From contig JAHWKS010000022.1 in the NCBI GenBank assembly GCA_019347795.1, positions 1 through 15,121 of the forward strand: DNA of 15,121 nucleotides, read 5' to 3'. Positions 8,501 to 14,331 of this stretch are shown here, piece by piece; within the stretch, counting starts at the first letter, position 1, and each line of letters starts with the position of its first letter. Under the pieces are notes generated by a model. The model saw nothing but the letters and a program-made list of their open reading frames with translations, was not told the DNA's origin and did no database searches. Made by a program: the position numbers and the translations under genes. This DNA is from Planctomycetota bacterium (lineage in GTDB: Bacteria > Planctomycetota > Planctomycetia > Pirellulales > Pirellulaceae).

Positions 8501-8559
8501 GGCTGGCGAACGCGTGTCGGGTGCTGTTCAACAGCAACGCGTTCATGTTTGTGGACTGA
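5479..8559 (+). CDS. Exported cytochrome-type PSCyt1/DUF1549/DUF1553 protein
   Basis: Secreted protein of 1026 residues (1018 if ATG 5503 is used; numbering below is from 5503). A Sec signal peptide with core LLSIVLLFIAATTARGVAA spans about 16-34. PSCyt1 at about 38-135 has haem motif CLTCH (53-57). DUF1549 at about 160-370 has haem motif CARCH (349-353). A beta-rich region at about 437-600 (GPGRQDNGNLHLNEFTFAV) separates it from DUF1553 at about 680-1015. Residues about 807-832 are encoded by a palindromic repeat inserted in frame between VYQQSS and DSDNRYLWRMNRTRLDAE, two segments normally joined by a short linker. The start is uncertain: ATG 5479 has GGAGG 12 bases upstream, ATG 5503 gives a shorter signal peptide, and the frame stays open to GTG 5440. 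The whole start region lies in a 21-bp inverted repeat. A DUF1501 gene follows after 15 bases. Two CXXCH motifs suggest covalent haem and electron transfer outside the cytoplasm; the actual role is unknown. Confidence 0.9.
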   Translation: MSRHIARSMTEKPPRPPAVGCPRLLSIVLLFIAATTARGVAAEPAKVRFERDVQPIFSAKCLTCHGAAEKRGGVGLSDREAALAELHSGLYAIVPGKPEESELLRRVASEDPSERMPAKGEPLTAAEVAVVRRWIEQGAEWPPHWAYRLLERPAIPDPANLAYAEWAQTPIDLFILARLEELGLQPSPPADHRTFLRRVTFDLLGLPPTPEEMEAFLADDSPQAHQRAIDRLLASPHFGERWARHWMDVVHYAETHGHDQDRPRPHAWPYRDYLIRSFNEDKPYGRFVEEQVAGDALYPGDPQAIIATGFLATGPWDESSLRDIREDTIDREIARYLDRDDIVHTVMATFNSATVHCARCHDHKFDPIAHEEYYGLQAVFAGTGKGNRPLDADPQVAKRRKALQEKIAALPALRENVDPRLLAPEVQEEIAAWEAKLANAASPWVVLEPETYSAEKGSTLTKQSDGSLLAGGERPETEIYTITASAPIENITGVRLEVLTDPSLPHQGPGRQDNGNLHLNEFTFAVNSSPADLVNPKADFDQQEWTAAMAIDGKPATAWGVYPEVGKPHQAVFELREAIAVEGDATLTFRLEQTHGGGHLIGRPRLSITSAKAPLPLDVNSLPDEIAEVLRTPPRERDNQQRASLAAHYLHEKWTAELASLPPQQLVYCGSNDFQPDGSFRPAAAPRPIHILHRGDVRQPGEEAQPGSLSFIDNFGGAFDLDNPSDEGARRAALARWLSDSRNVLTWRSIVNRLWSYHFGRGLVDTPNDFGRMGATPTHPDLLDWLAVELLESGGSLKHIHRLIVTSAVYQQSSNAECGLRNAELFFSIPHSALRTPHSFDSDNRYLWRMNRTRLDAESIRDAALSVSGMLDRTMGGPSVKQFIQTPGVHVTPNVDYRNFDVDDPANHRRSVYRFIFRTLPDPFMETLDCPDASQLAAKRNESVTALQALAMLNNSFMVRQSERLAERLRNERPELLEQIERLYELVLNRQPTETELSAFAEHAGAYGLANACRVLFNSNAFMFVD
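7919..7995. repeat. Palindromic repeat element inside a coding region
   Basis: The left arm 7919-7951 and right arm 7963-7995 are reverse complements at 31 of 33 positions, with an 11-base loop (7952-7962, TATTCTTTTCC). Each arm is itself about four runs of a TGCGGAA-type 7-mer, so the element combines tandem and inverted repetition. It lies wholly inside the DUF1553 domain of the 5479-8559 gene, contains no stop in that frame and keeps the frame open. The translated peptide (NAECGLRNAELFF then SIPHSALRTPHSF) resembles nothing expected in this domain, which supports a later insertion. This recalls the Rickettsia palindromic elements that insert in frame into genes. Confidence 0.9.
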
Positions 8560-8574
8560 CCACGCGAAAGTCAA

Positions 8575-9996
8575 ATGGCGACAACAAACCATTCCCGGCG
8601 CTCCTTCCTCTCCTCCCTCGGCGGCGGCTTGGGCGGCATTGCGCTGGCCCACCTCCTCGGCCGATCCGGGCTGTTGGCGGACTCGCCGCGGGCGGAGCTC
8701 AACGGCGGGCTGCACCATCCGGCCAAGGTGCGGCGGATCGTCCAGTTGTTCATGAATGGCGGCGTCAGCCAGATGGATACGTTCGATTACAAGCCGGAGT
8801 TGGAGAAGCGGCACGGCGAAAAGATCGACTTCGGCCTGACCGCCGCCGCCACCAGCACGCCGGGGGCGATCATGAAGTCCCCCTTCGCCTGGAAGCAGCA
8901 CGGCCGGTGCGGGCGGTGGGTCAGCAGCGTCTTTCCGCACATGGCCGAGATCGTTGATGATCTGGCGTTCCTCATGGCGATGGCCTCGAAGACGAACGTC
9001 CACGGCCCTGCCAGTTACCTGCAGAACACCGGGTTCCTGCTTCCTGGATTCCCGTGCATGGGGGCGTGGATTTCCTACGGGCTGGGAAGCGTGAGCGATG
9101 ACCTGCCCACGTTTGTGGTGCTGCCTGACTCGCGCGGCCTGCCGTACAACAACGCGGGCAATTTTTCGGCGGGCTTTCTGCCGATGTCGCATCAGGGCAC
9201 GATTATCAAGCCGACCGCTCCCACGCCGATCAACGATCTCTCGCCGCCGGACTGGGCCGGGCACATCACGCCTGAGAGCGAAACCGCCGGGCTGGCGCTC
9301 TTGGAGCAGGTCAACCGCGAGCACCAAGAGAGCCGCTCCGACGATTTACGGCTGGAGTCGCGGATCGACTCCTACGAACTGGCCGCCAAGATGCAGCTCA
9401 GCGCCCCGGAGGCGCTGGACCTCTCGCAAGAGACAACGGCCACGCATCGCGACTACGGTCTCGATCGGCCGGAAACCGCCGACTTCGGCCGCAACTGCCT
9501 CACCGCGCGGCGGATGCTGGAGCGGGGCGTGCGGTTCGTGCAAATCTGGAGCGGCATGGGTGGCCCGTCAAAGAACTGGGACAACCACAGCGATATCCCC
9601 CGCGAGCTGCCGTTCATCGCCGCGAGCGTCGATCAGCCGATCGCCGCCCTGGTGCGCGACCTCCGGCGCCGCGGCATGTTGGAAGATACGCTCGTGATCT
9701 GGACCACCGAGTTCGGACGGATGCCCTTCACGCAAGGCGCCACCGGCCGCGACCACAACGGCGGGACGTTCGTCACGTGGCTGGCCGGCGCGGGAGTGAA
9801 GCCCGGCATCGCCCACGGCCAGAGCGACGAGTTCTCCTACCAGGCCGCCGAAGGCAAAACCGAGTGCTACGACCTGCACGCCACGGTGCTGCACCTCCTG
9901 GGGATCGATCACGAGCGTCTCACCTGGCGCCACAACGGCATCGACCGCCGTCTGACGGACGTGCACGGCCACGTGATCCGGCAAGTTTTGGCGTGA
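8575..9996 (+). CDS. DUF1501 family protein with Tat signal (second copy)
   Basis: This 473-residue DUF1501 protein is a distant paralogue of the one at 4112-5443. The twin-arginine signal is clear: HSRRSFLSSLGGGLGGIALA at residues 6-25. Superfamily-type metal-site candidates are GGVSQMDTFDYKP (62-74; D68, D71), NWDNHSD (334-340; D336, H338), TTEFGR (377-382) and GRDHNGG (391-397; H394). The C-terminus has the usual DLHATVLHLLGID segment (about 433-445). ATG 8575 is 15 bases after the stop of the preceding PSCyt1/DUF1549/DUF1553 gene, with only a weak upstream purine run, so it is probably the last cistron of the block. The reaction is unknown; an exported partner of the cytochrome-like protein is inference. 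Confidence 0.92.
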   Translation: MATTNHSRRSFLSSLGGGLGGIALAHLLGRSGLLADSPRAELNGGLHHPAKVRRIVQLFMNGGVSQMDTFDYKPELEKRHGEKIDFGLTAAATSTPGAIMKSPFAWKQHGRCGRWVSSVFPHMAEIVDDLAFLMAMASKTNVHGPASYLQNTGFLLPGFPCMGAWISYGLGSVSDDLPTFVVLPDSRGLPYNNAGNFSAGFLPMSHQGTIIKPTAPTPINDLSPPDWAGHITPESETAGLALLEQVNREHQESRSDDLRLESRIDSYELAAKMQLSAPEALDLSQETTATHRDYGLDRPETADFGRNCLTARRMLERGVRFVQIWSGMGGPSKNWDNHSDIPRELPFIAASVDQPIAALVRDLRRRGMLEDTLVIWTTEFGRMPFTQGATGRDHNGGTFVTWLAGAGVKPGIAHGQSDEFSYQAAEGKTECYDLHATVLHLLGIDHERLTWRHNGIDRRLTDVHGHVIRQVLA

Positions 9997-10013
9997 AGCC
10001 AGACCCTGAAAGG

Positions 10014-11348
10014 CTAAATGGCGGATGACGGAAACTCGTACACGCGCACCAGGTCCTGATCGGGACCGTAACGCCGGCGGGCCTGAGCCAACAGGTCGGG
10101 CCACGCGGCGGAGGCGTCGTGGGCGTATTGCTCGTAGAGATGCTTCACCGGCTCTGCGGCGGTGATGCTCACGGCGCGGGTGAAGCCGAACTCGTGAATC
10201 TGCTCCAACGCGCTCTCCAAGAGCAGTCGGCCGTAGCCGGAGTCCTGGTGGTTCTCGCCCACCGCGAAGCCGCCGAGAATCGCCGTGTCGGCGTGCTCCG
10301 GGACCGCGTGGAAGTAGGCGGCGCCGACGATCAGGTCGCGCTGCCGCAAGACGAGCGTGTTCGGCAGCAGCCGCTCCAACTCCTCGAGAGGCAACGGCTT
10401 AAGGTAGGGGACGCCCGAAGGCGTCGCCGCCCGCGAGCATTCCTGCCGAAGCTGCACGATCTCGCCAAGTTGCTGCGTCCGGGCGGGAAAGTCGAGCTCC
10501 AGAAACGGCTCGCGTTCAATGAGCGTCCCGCTCCCAGTGCGGGTGAACAGCTCTTCCAGCAAGGCGCCGGACCGCGCTTGGACCACGTGCACCTGCGGCA
10601 CGCCGTAGGCCAGCGCCTCGTACACCGCCTTGATCGTGGGGAGCGACTCTTCACCCACCACGAAGTTGTCCTGCGGGTCGCAGGCCCGGATCAGTTGCAG
10701 TAGTTGGTGCAGGTCGAGGAAGCTGATCTTCTTCCGCCGGCCGTGCCGCGTGGGGACCATCAGCCCTGCCTCATCGCTGTACATGATGAGCTTACGGGCA
10801 TTCACCGCCGCGGCTGCCCGGGCGGCCACGTCCTCGGCGCCGACGTAGAGCGTGCGCACCGCCGCATCCACGCCGCCGAAGGGGAGGATGGCCAACTCGT
10901 CCTCGTCGAAGGCGGCGTAGATCGCCTCGCGGGCCACCGACACCACGCCGCCCGTTTCCTTATGACCATCCAAGAGGCGCGTCGCCCGGGTGATTGCGTG
11001 AGGCAACACCCGATGCGGAATGCCCAATTGCCGGCACTGGGCGGCGAGCGTCTCGCCGACGTGATGAATCGCTTCCTCGATTTTCGGAATGTGCTTTCGC
11101 TCGACAATCGGCAGGTGCGTTCGCGGGTGCAGCCGCTTCTTGCGAAGCTCGGCGTCAAGCTGAACCCCCGGACCGCTCACCAGCAGGCACTTCACGTCGT
11201 GCCGAAGCAGCGCGCGCACCCCTCGCAGCACCTCCCGGCAGACCCCCGCATCCTCCCACTGATCGCCGTCGATCTTATGCGCAATCCCATGCCCCGCGAG
11301 CTTCCGCTCGAAGTAATCAGCCAGCGGGAATGGGAGAGGAGGAGACAT
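10014..11348 (-). CDS. argA: ArgA-like amino-acid N-acetyltransferase (N-acetylglutamate synthase)
   Basis: Cytoplasmic enzyme of 444 residues, likely acetylating glutamate from acetyl-CoA, the first step of arginine synthesis. An amino-acid-kinase-like domain spans about 1-285 (LLVSGPGVQLDAELRKKRL at 55-73; LPFGGVDAAVRTLYVG at 155-170; KLIMYSDEAGL at 186-196). A GNAT acetyltransferase domain spans about 315-440, with acetyl-CoA site segment GENHQDSGYGRLLLESAL at 364-381. This two-domain order and length match the ArgA class. The first kinase glycine-rich motif is degenerate (HKIDGD), as expected for a domain that binds arginine and does not phosphorylate. ATG 11348 was chosen; GTG 11375 would add nine residues (RKKVRVRA-rich), and neither has a strong ribosome site. 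No other arginine genes are nearby. The stop is only 17 bases from the end of the convergent DUF1501 gene. Family is firm; glutamate as substrate is inferred. Confidence 0.85.
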   Translation of the reverse strand: MSPPLPFPLADYFERKLAGHGIAHKIDGDQWEDAGVCREVLRGVRALLRHDVKCLLVSGPGVQLDAELRKKRLHPRTHLPIVERKHIPKIEEAIHHVGETLAAQCRQLGIPHRVLPHAITRATRLLDGHKETGGVVSVAREAIYAAFDEDELAILPFGGVDAAVRTLYVGAEDVAARAAAAVNARKLIMYSDEAGLMVPTRHGRRKKISFLDLHQLLQLIRACDPQDNFVVGEESLPTIKAVYEALAYGVPQVHVVQARSGALLEELFTRTGSGTLIEREPFLELDFPARTQQLGEIVQLRQECSRAATPSGVPYLKPLPLEELERLLPNTLVLRQRDLIVGAAYFHAVPEHADTAILGGFAVGENHQDSGYGRLLLESALEQIHEFGFTRAVSITAAEPVKHLYEQYAHDASAAWPDLLAQARRRYGPDQDLVRVYEFPSSAI

Positions 11349-11396
11349 GGCGCGCACACGAACTTTCTTTCTCACCGGCTAGCATAGATGAGATAC

Positions 11397-11427
11397 GCCC
11401 CCCGTAGAACAGGCGGCTCGCCTGTTC
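11397..11427. repeat. Dispersed palindromic repeat, copy 1
   Basis: This stretch contains a perfect hairpin: GAACAGGCG (11407-11415), loop GCT, CGCCTGTTC (11419-11427). The preceding GCCCCCCGTAG and the hairpin form a 30-base block (11397-11426) that matches 11735-11764 at 25 of 30 positions in the same orientation. It lies in the divergent gap between argA and the HTH gene, where it could also affect expression of either gene. Confidence 0.75.
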
Positions 11428-11514
11428 CGGTACGATCAACCACGCGCAGACGATCTCGCAGCGTTACGATATCATCAGAATAGTCGCTTTGCCGCCGCCA
11501 GCCGGGAGTCGCCG

Positions 11515-11745
11515 ATGTCCGCCACCGTAGCGCAGCTTTGTCGCGAGCGGCAGGTTTCGCTCGAGGAACTGGTCAGCCGCTCCGGGCTGGAGTCCAGCCG
11601 GACGGCGGCGATCGTCGAGGGCCGCTGGACCCCCAGTCCCGACGAGCGGCGCCGCATCGCCGAAGCCCTCGGCGCCGCCGTCGAAGACATCGCCTGGGGC
11701 CACGCGACTCCCATTCAACACCTCTGGGGCCACGGCCCCACGTAG
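11515..11745 (+). CDS. Small XRE-type helix-turn-helix protein
   Basis: This 76-residue protein reads as a single helix-turn-helix domain: VAQLCRERQVSLEELVSRSG (about 5-24) is helix-turn-helix-like, followed by EGRWTPSPDERRRIAEALGA (about 35-54), the region after the recognition helix in Cro/C1-type proteins. It is probably a DNA-binding regulator, but the target is unknown. ATG 11515 has GGGAG (11504-11508) six bases upstream, so the start is well supported. The stop TAG (11743-11745) lies inside copy 2 of the 30-base dispersed repeat, so the repeat sets the C-terminus (WGHGPT) and may have shortened it. The gene is flanked on both sides by copies of that repeat. A Uma2-family gene follows 41 bases downstream. 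Confidence 0.75.
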   Translation: MSATVAQLCRERQVSLEELVSRSGLESSRTAAIVEGRWTPSPDERRRIAEALGAAVEDIAWGHATPIQHLWGHGPT

Positions 11746-11764
11746 CACAGGCGGCCCCACTGTT
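11735..11764. repeat. Dispersed repeat, copy 2 (overlaps HTH stop codon)
   Basis: This block matches copy 1 at 11397-11426 at 25 of 30 positions, in direct orientation and 338 bases away. Shared parts include GCCCC-CGTAG and ACAGGCGGC. The stem is decayed compared with copy 1: only ACAG/CTGT still pairs well. It supplies the TAG stop of the HTH gene, and its end runs into a T-rich stretch (11761-11767), so it might also act as a weak terminator. Confidence 0.65.
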
Positions 11765-11786
11765 TTTCCTACGGAACCCGCTTCCC

Positions 11787-12473
11787 ATGATCGTTCGCCT
11801 GACAGAATCGGACCTGTGCATCGCCGTCCCCCCGGACGCGAACACGCTGCCGGGATTTCGCGCCTGGGCCGCGTCGGAAGCGTTTCCCGAGCGCGGCCGG
11901 AGCTCGCTCATCAACGGGGAGTTGATCATCGACATGAGTCCCGAACGCGCCGAATCCCACAACGCGGTCAAGGCGGAGATGAGCGCGGTGCTGCATCAAT
12001 TGGTCAAAGACCTGGACATCGGTCAGTTCTTTGCGGACGGGATGTGGATCACCAACGACGCCGCGGAGCTTTCCAACGAGCCGGACGCGATGTTCGCGTC
12101 TTGGGAGAGCTTCGAGGCCGACCGGATTGAGTTGATCCTTCGCGAGGAGGACGAAGACGACGGCATCGAGCTGCGCGGCGCCCCCGACTGGGCGCTGGAG
12201 ATCGTCAGCCCCACCTCCGTACGCAAGGACACGCGTTTGCTCCCCGTCGCCTACTTCCGCGCCGGCGTGCGGGAATACTGGCTGGTGGATGCACGGGGCG
12301 AGTCGCTGCAATTCACGATCTACATGCGCGGCGATGAGGGATTCGTTCCCGTCGAACCGAACGACGGCTGGCGTCGCTCGGACATTTTCGGCCGCGAGTT
12401 TCGCCTGGATCGGCGCCGCGATCGCATCGGGGGCTGGAGTTACACGCTGCACGTACGCGAGGGCGCCGAGTGA
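11787..12473 (+). CDS. Uma2 family (DUF820) PD-(D/E)XK-like protein
   Basis: This 228-residue protein belongs to the Uma2/DUF820 family, which has a restriction-endonuclease-like fold and is abundant in planctomycetes and cyanobacteria; its cellular role is unsettled. Visible family marks are INGELIIDMSPERAESHNAV (42-61), the acidic NEPDAMF (97-103; D100), WALEIVSPTS (135-144; E138) and YFRAGVREYWLVD (156-168). In many members the segment after the SPTS motif reads D-x-x-x-K; here it is DTRLLPVAY, with Leu in the place I would align with Lys, so nuclease activity is doubtful. ATG 11787 is preceded by no strong ribosome site. The frame is open upstream to 11538, but that part overlaps the HTH gene out of frame and is not coding. 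The stop is 20 bases before the ATG of dusB, so the two may be co-transcribed. Confidence 0.85.
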   Translation: MIVRLTESDLCIAVPPDANTLPGFRAWAASEAFPERGRSSLINGELIIDMSPERAESHNAVKAEMSAVLHQLVKDLDIGQFFADGMWITNDAAELSNEPDAMFASWESFEADRIELILREEDEDDGIELRGAPDWALEIVSPTSVRKDTRLLPVAYFRAGVREYWLVDARGESLQFTIYMRGDEGFVPVEPNDGWRRSDIFGREFRLDRRRDRIGGWSYTLHVREGAE

Positions 12474-12493
12474 CTTCAGGAACGGAATTCGCA

Positions 12494-13537
12494 ATGCTGG
12501 AAACCGCCGGCGCCGTCAAGGCCGATGCTCCGCGAAGCTGGCCGGCGCCGCTCTGGATCGGTTCGATCAAAGTCGATCCGCCGATCCTCCAGGCGCCGAT
12601 GGCGGGCTTCACGAACTACGCCTTTCGCCAGGTGGTGCGGGAGTTCGGCGGCGTGGGCCTGCAGGCGACCGAGATGGTCAACGCCAAAGGCTTCGTCTGG
12701 CTGGACGAGCACGAGGCGGAGCATCCCGACCGGCTGTGGGGCGTGAAGGACGAGTCGCGGCCGCTGGCGGTGCAGATTTGGGACAACGATCCCGAGACGC
12801 TCGCCCGCGTCGGTCGGCGGCTGGCGGAAGAATACCGCGTGAGCGTGGTGGACATCAACTTCGGCTGCCCCGTCAAGCAAGTGACGGAGAAGGCCCACAG
12901 CGGGTCGTACCTCTTGCGGGATCCCGAGCGGATGGGGCGGATTATTGAGCGGGTCGTGGCCGCGTGCGCTCCCACGCCCGTCACCGCCAAGATTCGCCTC
13001 GGCTGCACGCGCGACACGGTGAACGCCATCGACGTGGCTCAGGTGGTGGAAGGCGCCGGGGCCGCGGCGCTCACGGTCCACGGCCGGACGGCTCAGGATT
13101 TCTTCAAAGGCTCGGCCGACTGGCACCGCATCTCGGCGATCAAGCCGTACCTGCGGCGGATCCCGCTCATCGGCAACGGCGATCTCGACTCGGCCGAGAA
13201 GGTGGTCACAGCGCTGCGGCGGTACGACGTGGACGGGGTGATGATCGCCCGGGCCTCGCTCGGCCGGCCGTGGCTGTTCGCCCAAGCTGCGGCGGCGCTG
13301 CGAGGCGAGCCGATTCCGCCCGAGCCGACGCTCGACGAGCAGCGGCAGATCATGCTCCGCCACTACGACCTGGTGGTCCGCCGCTTCGGCGAGCAGAAAG
13401 GCACGGTGCTGATGCGCAAATACGCCGTCTGCTACGCCCAAGGCCGCGCGGGCGCCCGCGCCTTCCGCACCCACATCTCCCACGCCGCCACGCGGGCGGA
13501 GTTCCACGACGTCGTAGAGCGGTATTTCCCGCGGTAG
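12494..13537 (+). CDS. dusB: tRNA-dihydrouridine synthase, DusB/NifR3 type
   Basis: This 347-residue flavoenzyme should reduce specific uridines in tRNA to dihydrouridine with NADPH and FMN. The motifs run in family order on a TIM barrel: LQAPMAGFTNYAFR (32-45, FMN phosphate side), VDINFGCPVKQV (119-130) with the presumed catalytic Cys125, TAKIRLGCT (164-172), LTVHGRTAQDFFKG (193-206), PLIGNGDLDS (224-233) and DGVMIARASLGRPWLF (247-262). The helical C-terminal domain is complete (RRFGEQKGTVLMRKY, 296-310). ATG 12494 is preferred, with a GGAA-like purine run upstream; GTG 12470 would overlap the stop of the Uma2 gene and add eight residues. Length fits the DusB group (about 320-350). The last 188 bases are overlapped on the other strand by the extended reading frame of a toxin gene. 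Which tRNA positions it modifies cannot be read from the sequence. Confidence 0.93.
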   Translation: MLETAGAVKADAPRSWPAPLWIGSIKVDPPILQAPMAGFTNYAFRQVVREFGGVGLQATEMVNAKGFVWLDEHEAEHPDRLWGVKDESRPLAVQIWDNDPETLARVGRRLAEEYRVSVVDINFGCPVKQVTEKAHSGSYLLRDPERMGRIIERVVAACAPTPVTAKIRLGCTRDTVNAIDVAQVVEGAGAAALTVHGRTAQDFFKGSADWHRISAIKPYLRRIPLIGNGDLDSAEKVVTALRRYDVDGVMIARASLGRPWLFAQAAAALRGEPIPPEPTLDEQRQIMLRHYDLVVRRFGEQKGTVLMRKYAVCYAQGRAGARAFRTHISHAATRAEFHDVVERYFPR

Positions 13538-13955
13538 GCGCCATCTGCCGGACGGCGCCTTCTTCCGCCGGCAAGTGGAAACGCTTGGGCGACTGTAGCG
13601 AGCCGGTGATGCCCGGGGTGATCTCGATCGGCTCGCCTCGGCAACTGTCGCATGCGGCGCGCAGCTCTTCGGCTATGCGAGTCGTCGCCGTATCCAGATC
13701 ACGCCTGGCATCGAGAACCGCGACGATGGTCACCGTGCCTTCACTTACACTGTAGTAGATGCAAAACGGAAACCGTTTCGATAGCGCTCGATGGTAGCCG
13801 TACTCAGTTGCATGAGTCCCACCGTAGTAGGCCAGCGATTCAATGTCAGCAATCAGGCAACTCCGAAAATAGTCGCCGAGCCCAGGTGATTGCCGCTCAT
13901 AGAACCAGCCCTCGATGAGATCTTCCTCGGCGTCGGATGAAATATCGACGATCAT
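13350..13955 (-). CDS. ParE/RelE-family toxin with abnormal C-terminal extension
   Basis: Residues 1-98 have the RelE/ParE toxin pattern: DISSDAEEDLIEGWFYERQS (4-23), then HRALSKRFPFCIYYSV (55-70) and VTIVAVLDARRD (75-86). Such toxins are about 95-105 residues and act on ribosome-bound mRNA or on gyrase; the target is not evident here. The start is ATG 13955, overlapping the antitoxin stop in ATGA. The frame does not stop at the expected place and continues to 201 residues. The last 63 codons run antisense through the 3' end of dusB and give an Arg/Gly-rich peptide that looks non-functional. A TAG lies one base out of frame at 13673-13675, exactly where the family normally ends, which suggests a small indel in this genome or a sequencing error. 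The true end may therefore be near 13673. The toxin may be altered or inactive. Confidence 0.7.
   Translation of the reverse strand: MIVDISSDAEEDLIEGWFYERQSPGLGDYFRSCLIADIESLAYYGGTHATEYGYHRALSKRFPFCIYYSVSEGTVTIVAVLDARRDLDTATTRIAEELRAACDSCRGEPIEITPGITGSLQSPKRFHLPAEEGAVRQMAPTAGNTALRRRGTPPAWRRGRCGCGRRGRPRGLGRSRRRICASAPCLSARRSGGPPGRSGGA
13537..13565 (+). terminator. Weak intrinsic terminator candidate after dusB
   Basis: GGCGCC (13537-13542) and GGCGCC (13554-13559) can form a 6-bp all-GC stem with an 11-base loop, followed by TTCTT. The hairpin begins at the last base of the dusB stop codon. The T tract is short and interrupted, so termination is plausible but not strong. The stretch also lies within the antisense toxin frame. 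Confidence 0.3.
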
Positions 13956-14170
13956 CGTCCCGCGTCCAACAGCCAGGTCTTGGCTTCGCTCCACGACGAC
14001 ACCGTTGCTTGTCCCTCTGCAAGGCGTCGCTTTCGGGCTTCGAGCACGTCCCGATGCCAATCCGGCGAACGAACGTCACCGTATTTACTGCAAAGACTGT
14101 CCCACACACGTTCCAATAAGCGGACCTTTTCGGAAACGGATAGGTCGTCGAGAGGTATTTCAACAGACAT
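13952..14170 (-). CDS. Addiction-module antitoxin (Unstab_antitox family)
   Basis: This 72-residue protein matches the putative addiction-module component family: LSVSEKVRLLERVWDSL (10-26), DWHRDVLEARKRRLAEGQAT (37-56) and SWSEAKTWLL (59-68), the usual helix, then WH..L..R pattern, then a tryptophan-containing tail. Members neutralise a RelE/ParE-like toxin encoded immediately downstream, as here. ATG 14170 has GGAGA (14178-14182) seven bases upstream. The stop overlaps the toxin start by four bases (ATGA), so translation is probably coupled. No clear promoter or operator palindrome could be identified by eye in 14171-14331, the 161-base gap upstream, where I also see no gene. Confidence 0.82.
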   Translation of the reverse strand: MSVEIPLDDLSVSEKVRLLERVWDSLCSKYGDVRSPDWHRDVLEARKRRLAEGQATVSSWSEAKTWLLDAGR

Positions 14171-14331
14171 GAATGTTTCTCCGAGTCAATCGTGGCAGCC
14201 AGAACATACCCGCTGAGTTGTCCGGGCCCGAATGAGTCCGAGTTCAGGATACCGGCGCCAGTGGGGCGCATCAACTTGAAACGGGTGCTTAATTTGGTTC
14301 GCAGCGCCAAGTCCCGGCCGGCCGGCGGGAC

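Noticed and set aside
11515..12473. HTH gene plus Uma2 gene as a toxin-antitoxin pair
   Set aside because: Neither product has toxin-family features, they do not overlap, and a repeat separates them.
14171..14331. Promoter and operator for the toxin-antitoxin pair
   Set aside because: No -35/-10 pair of acceptable spacing or clear palindrome could be identified by eye.
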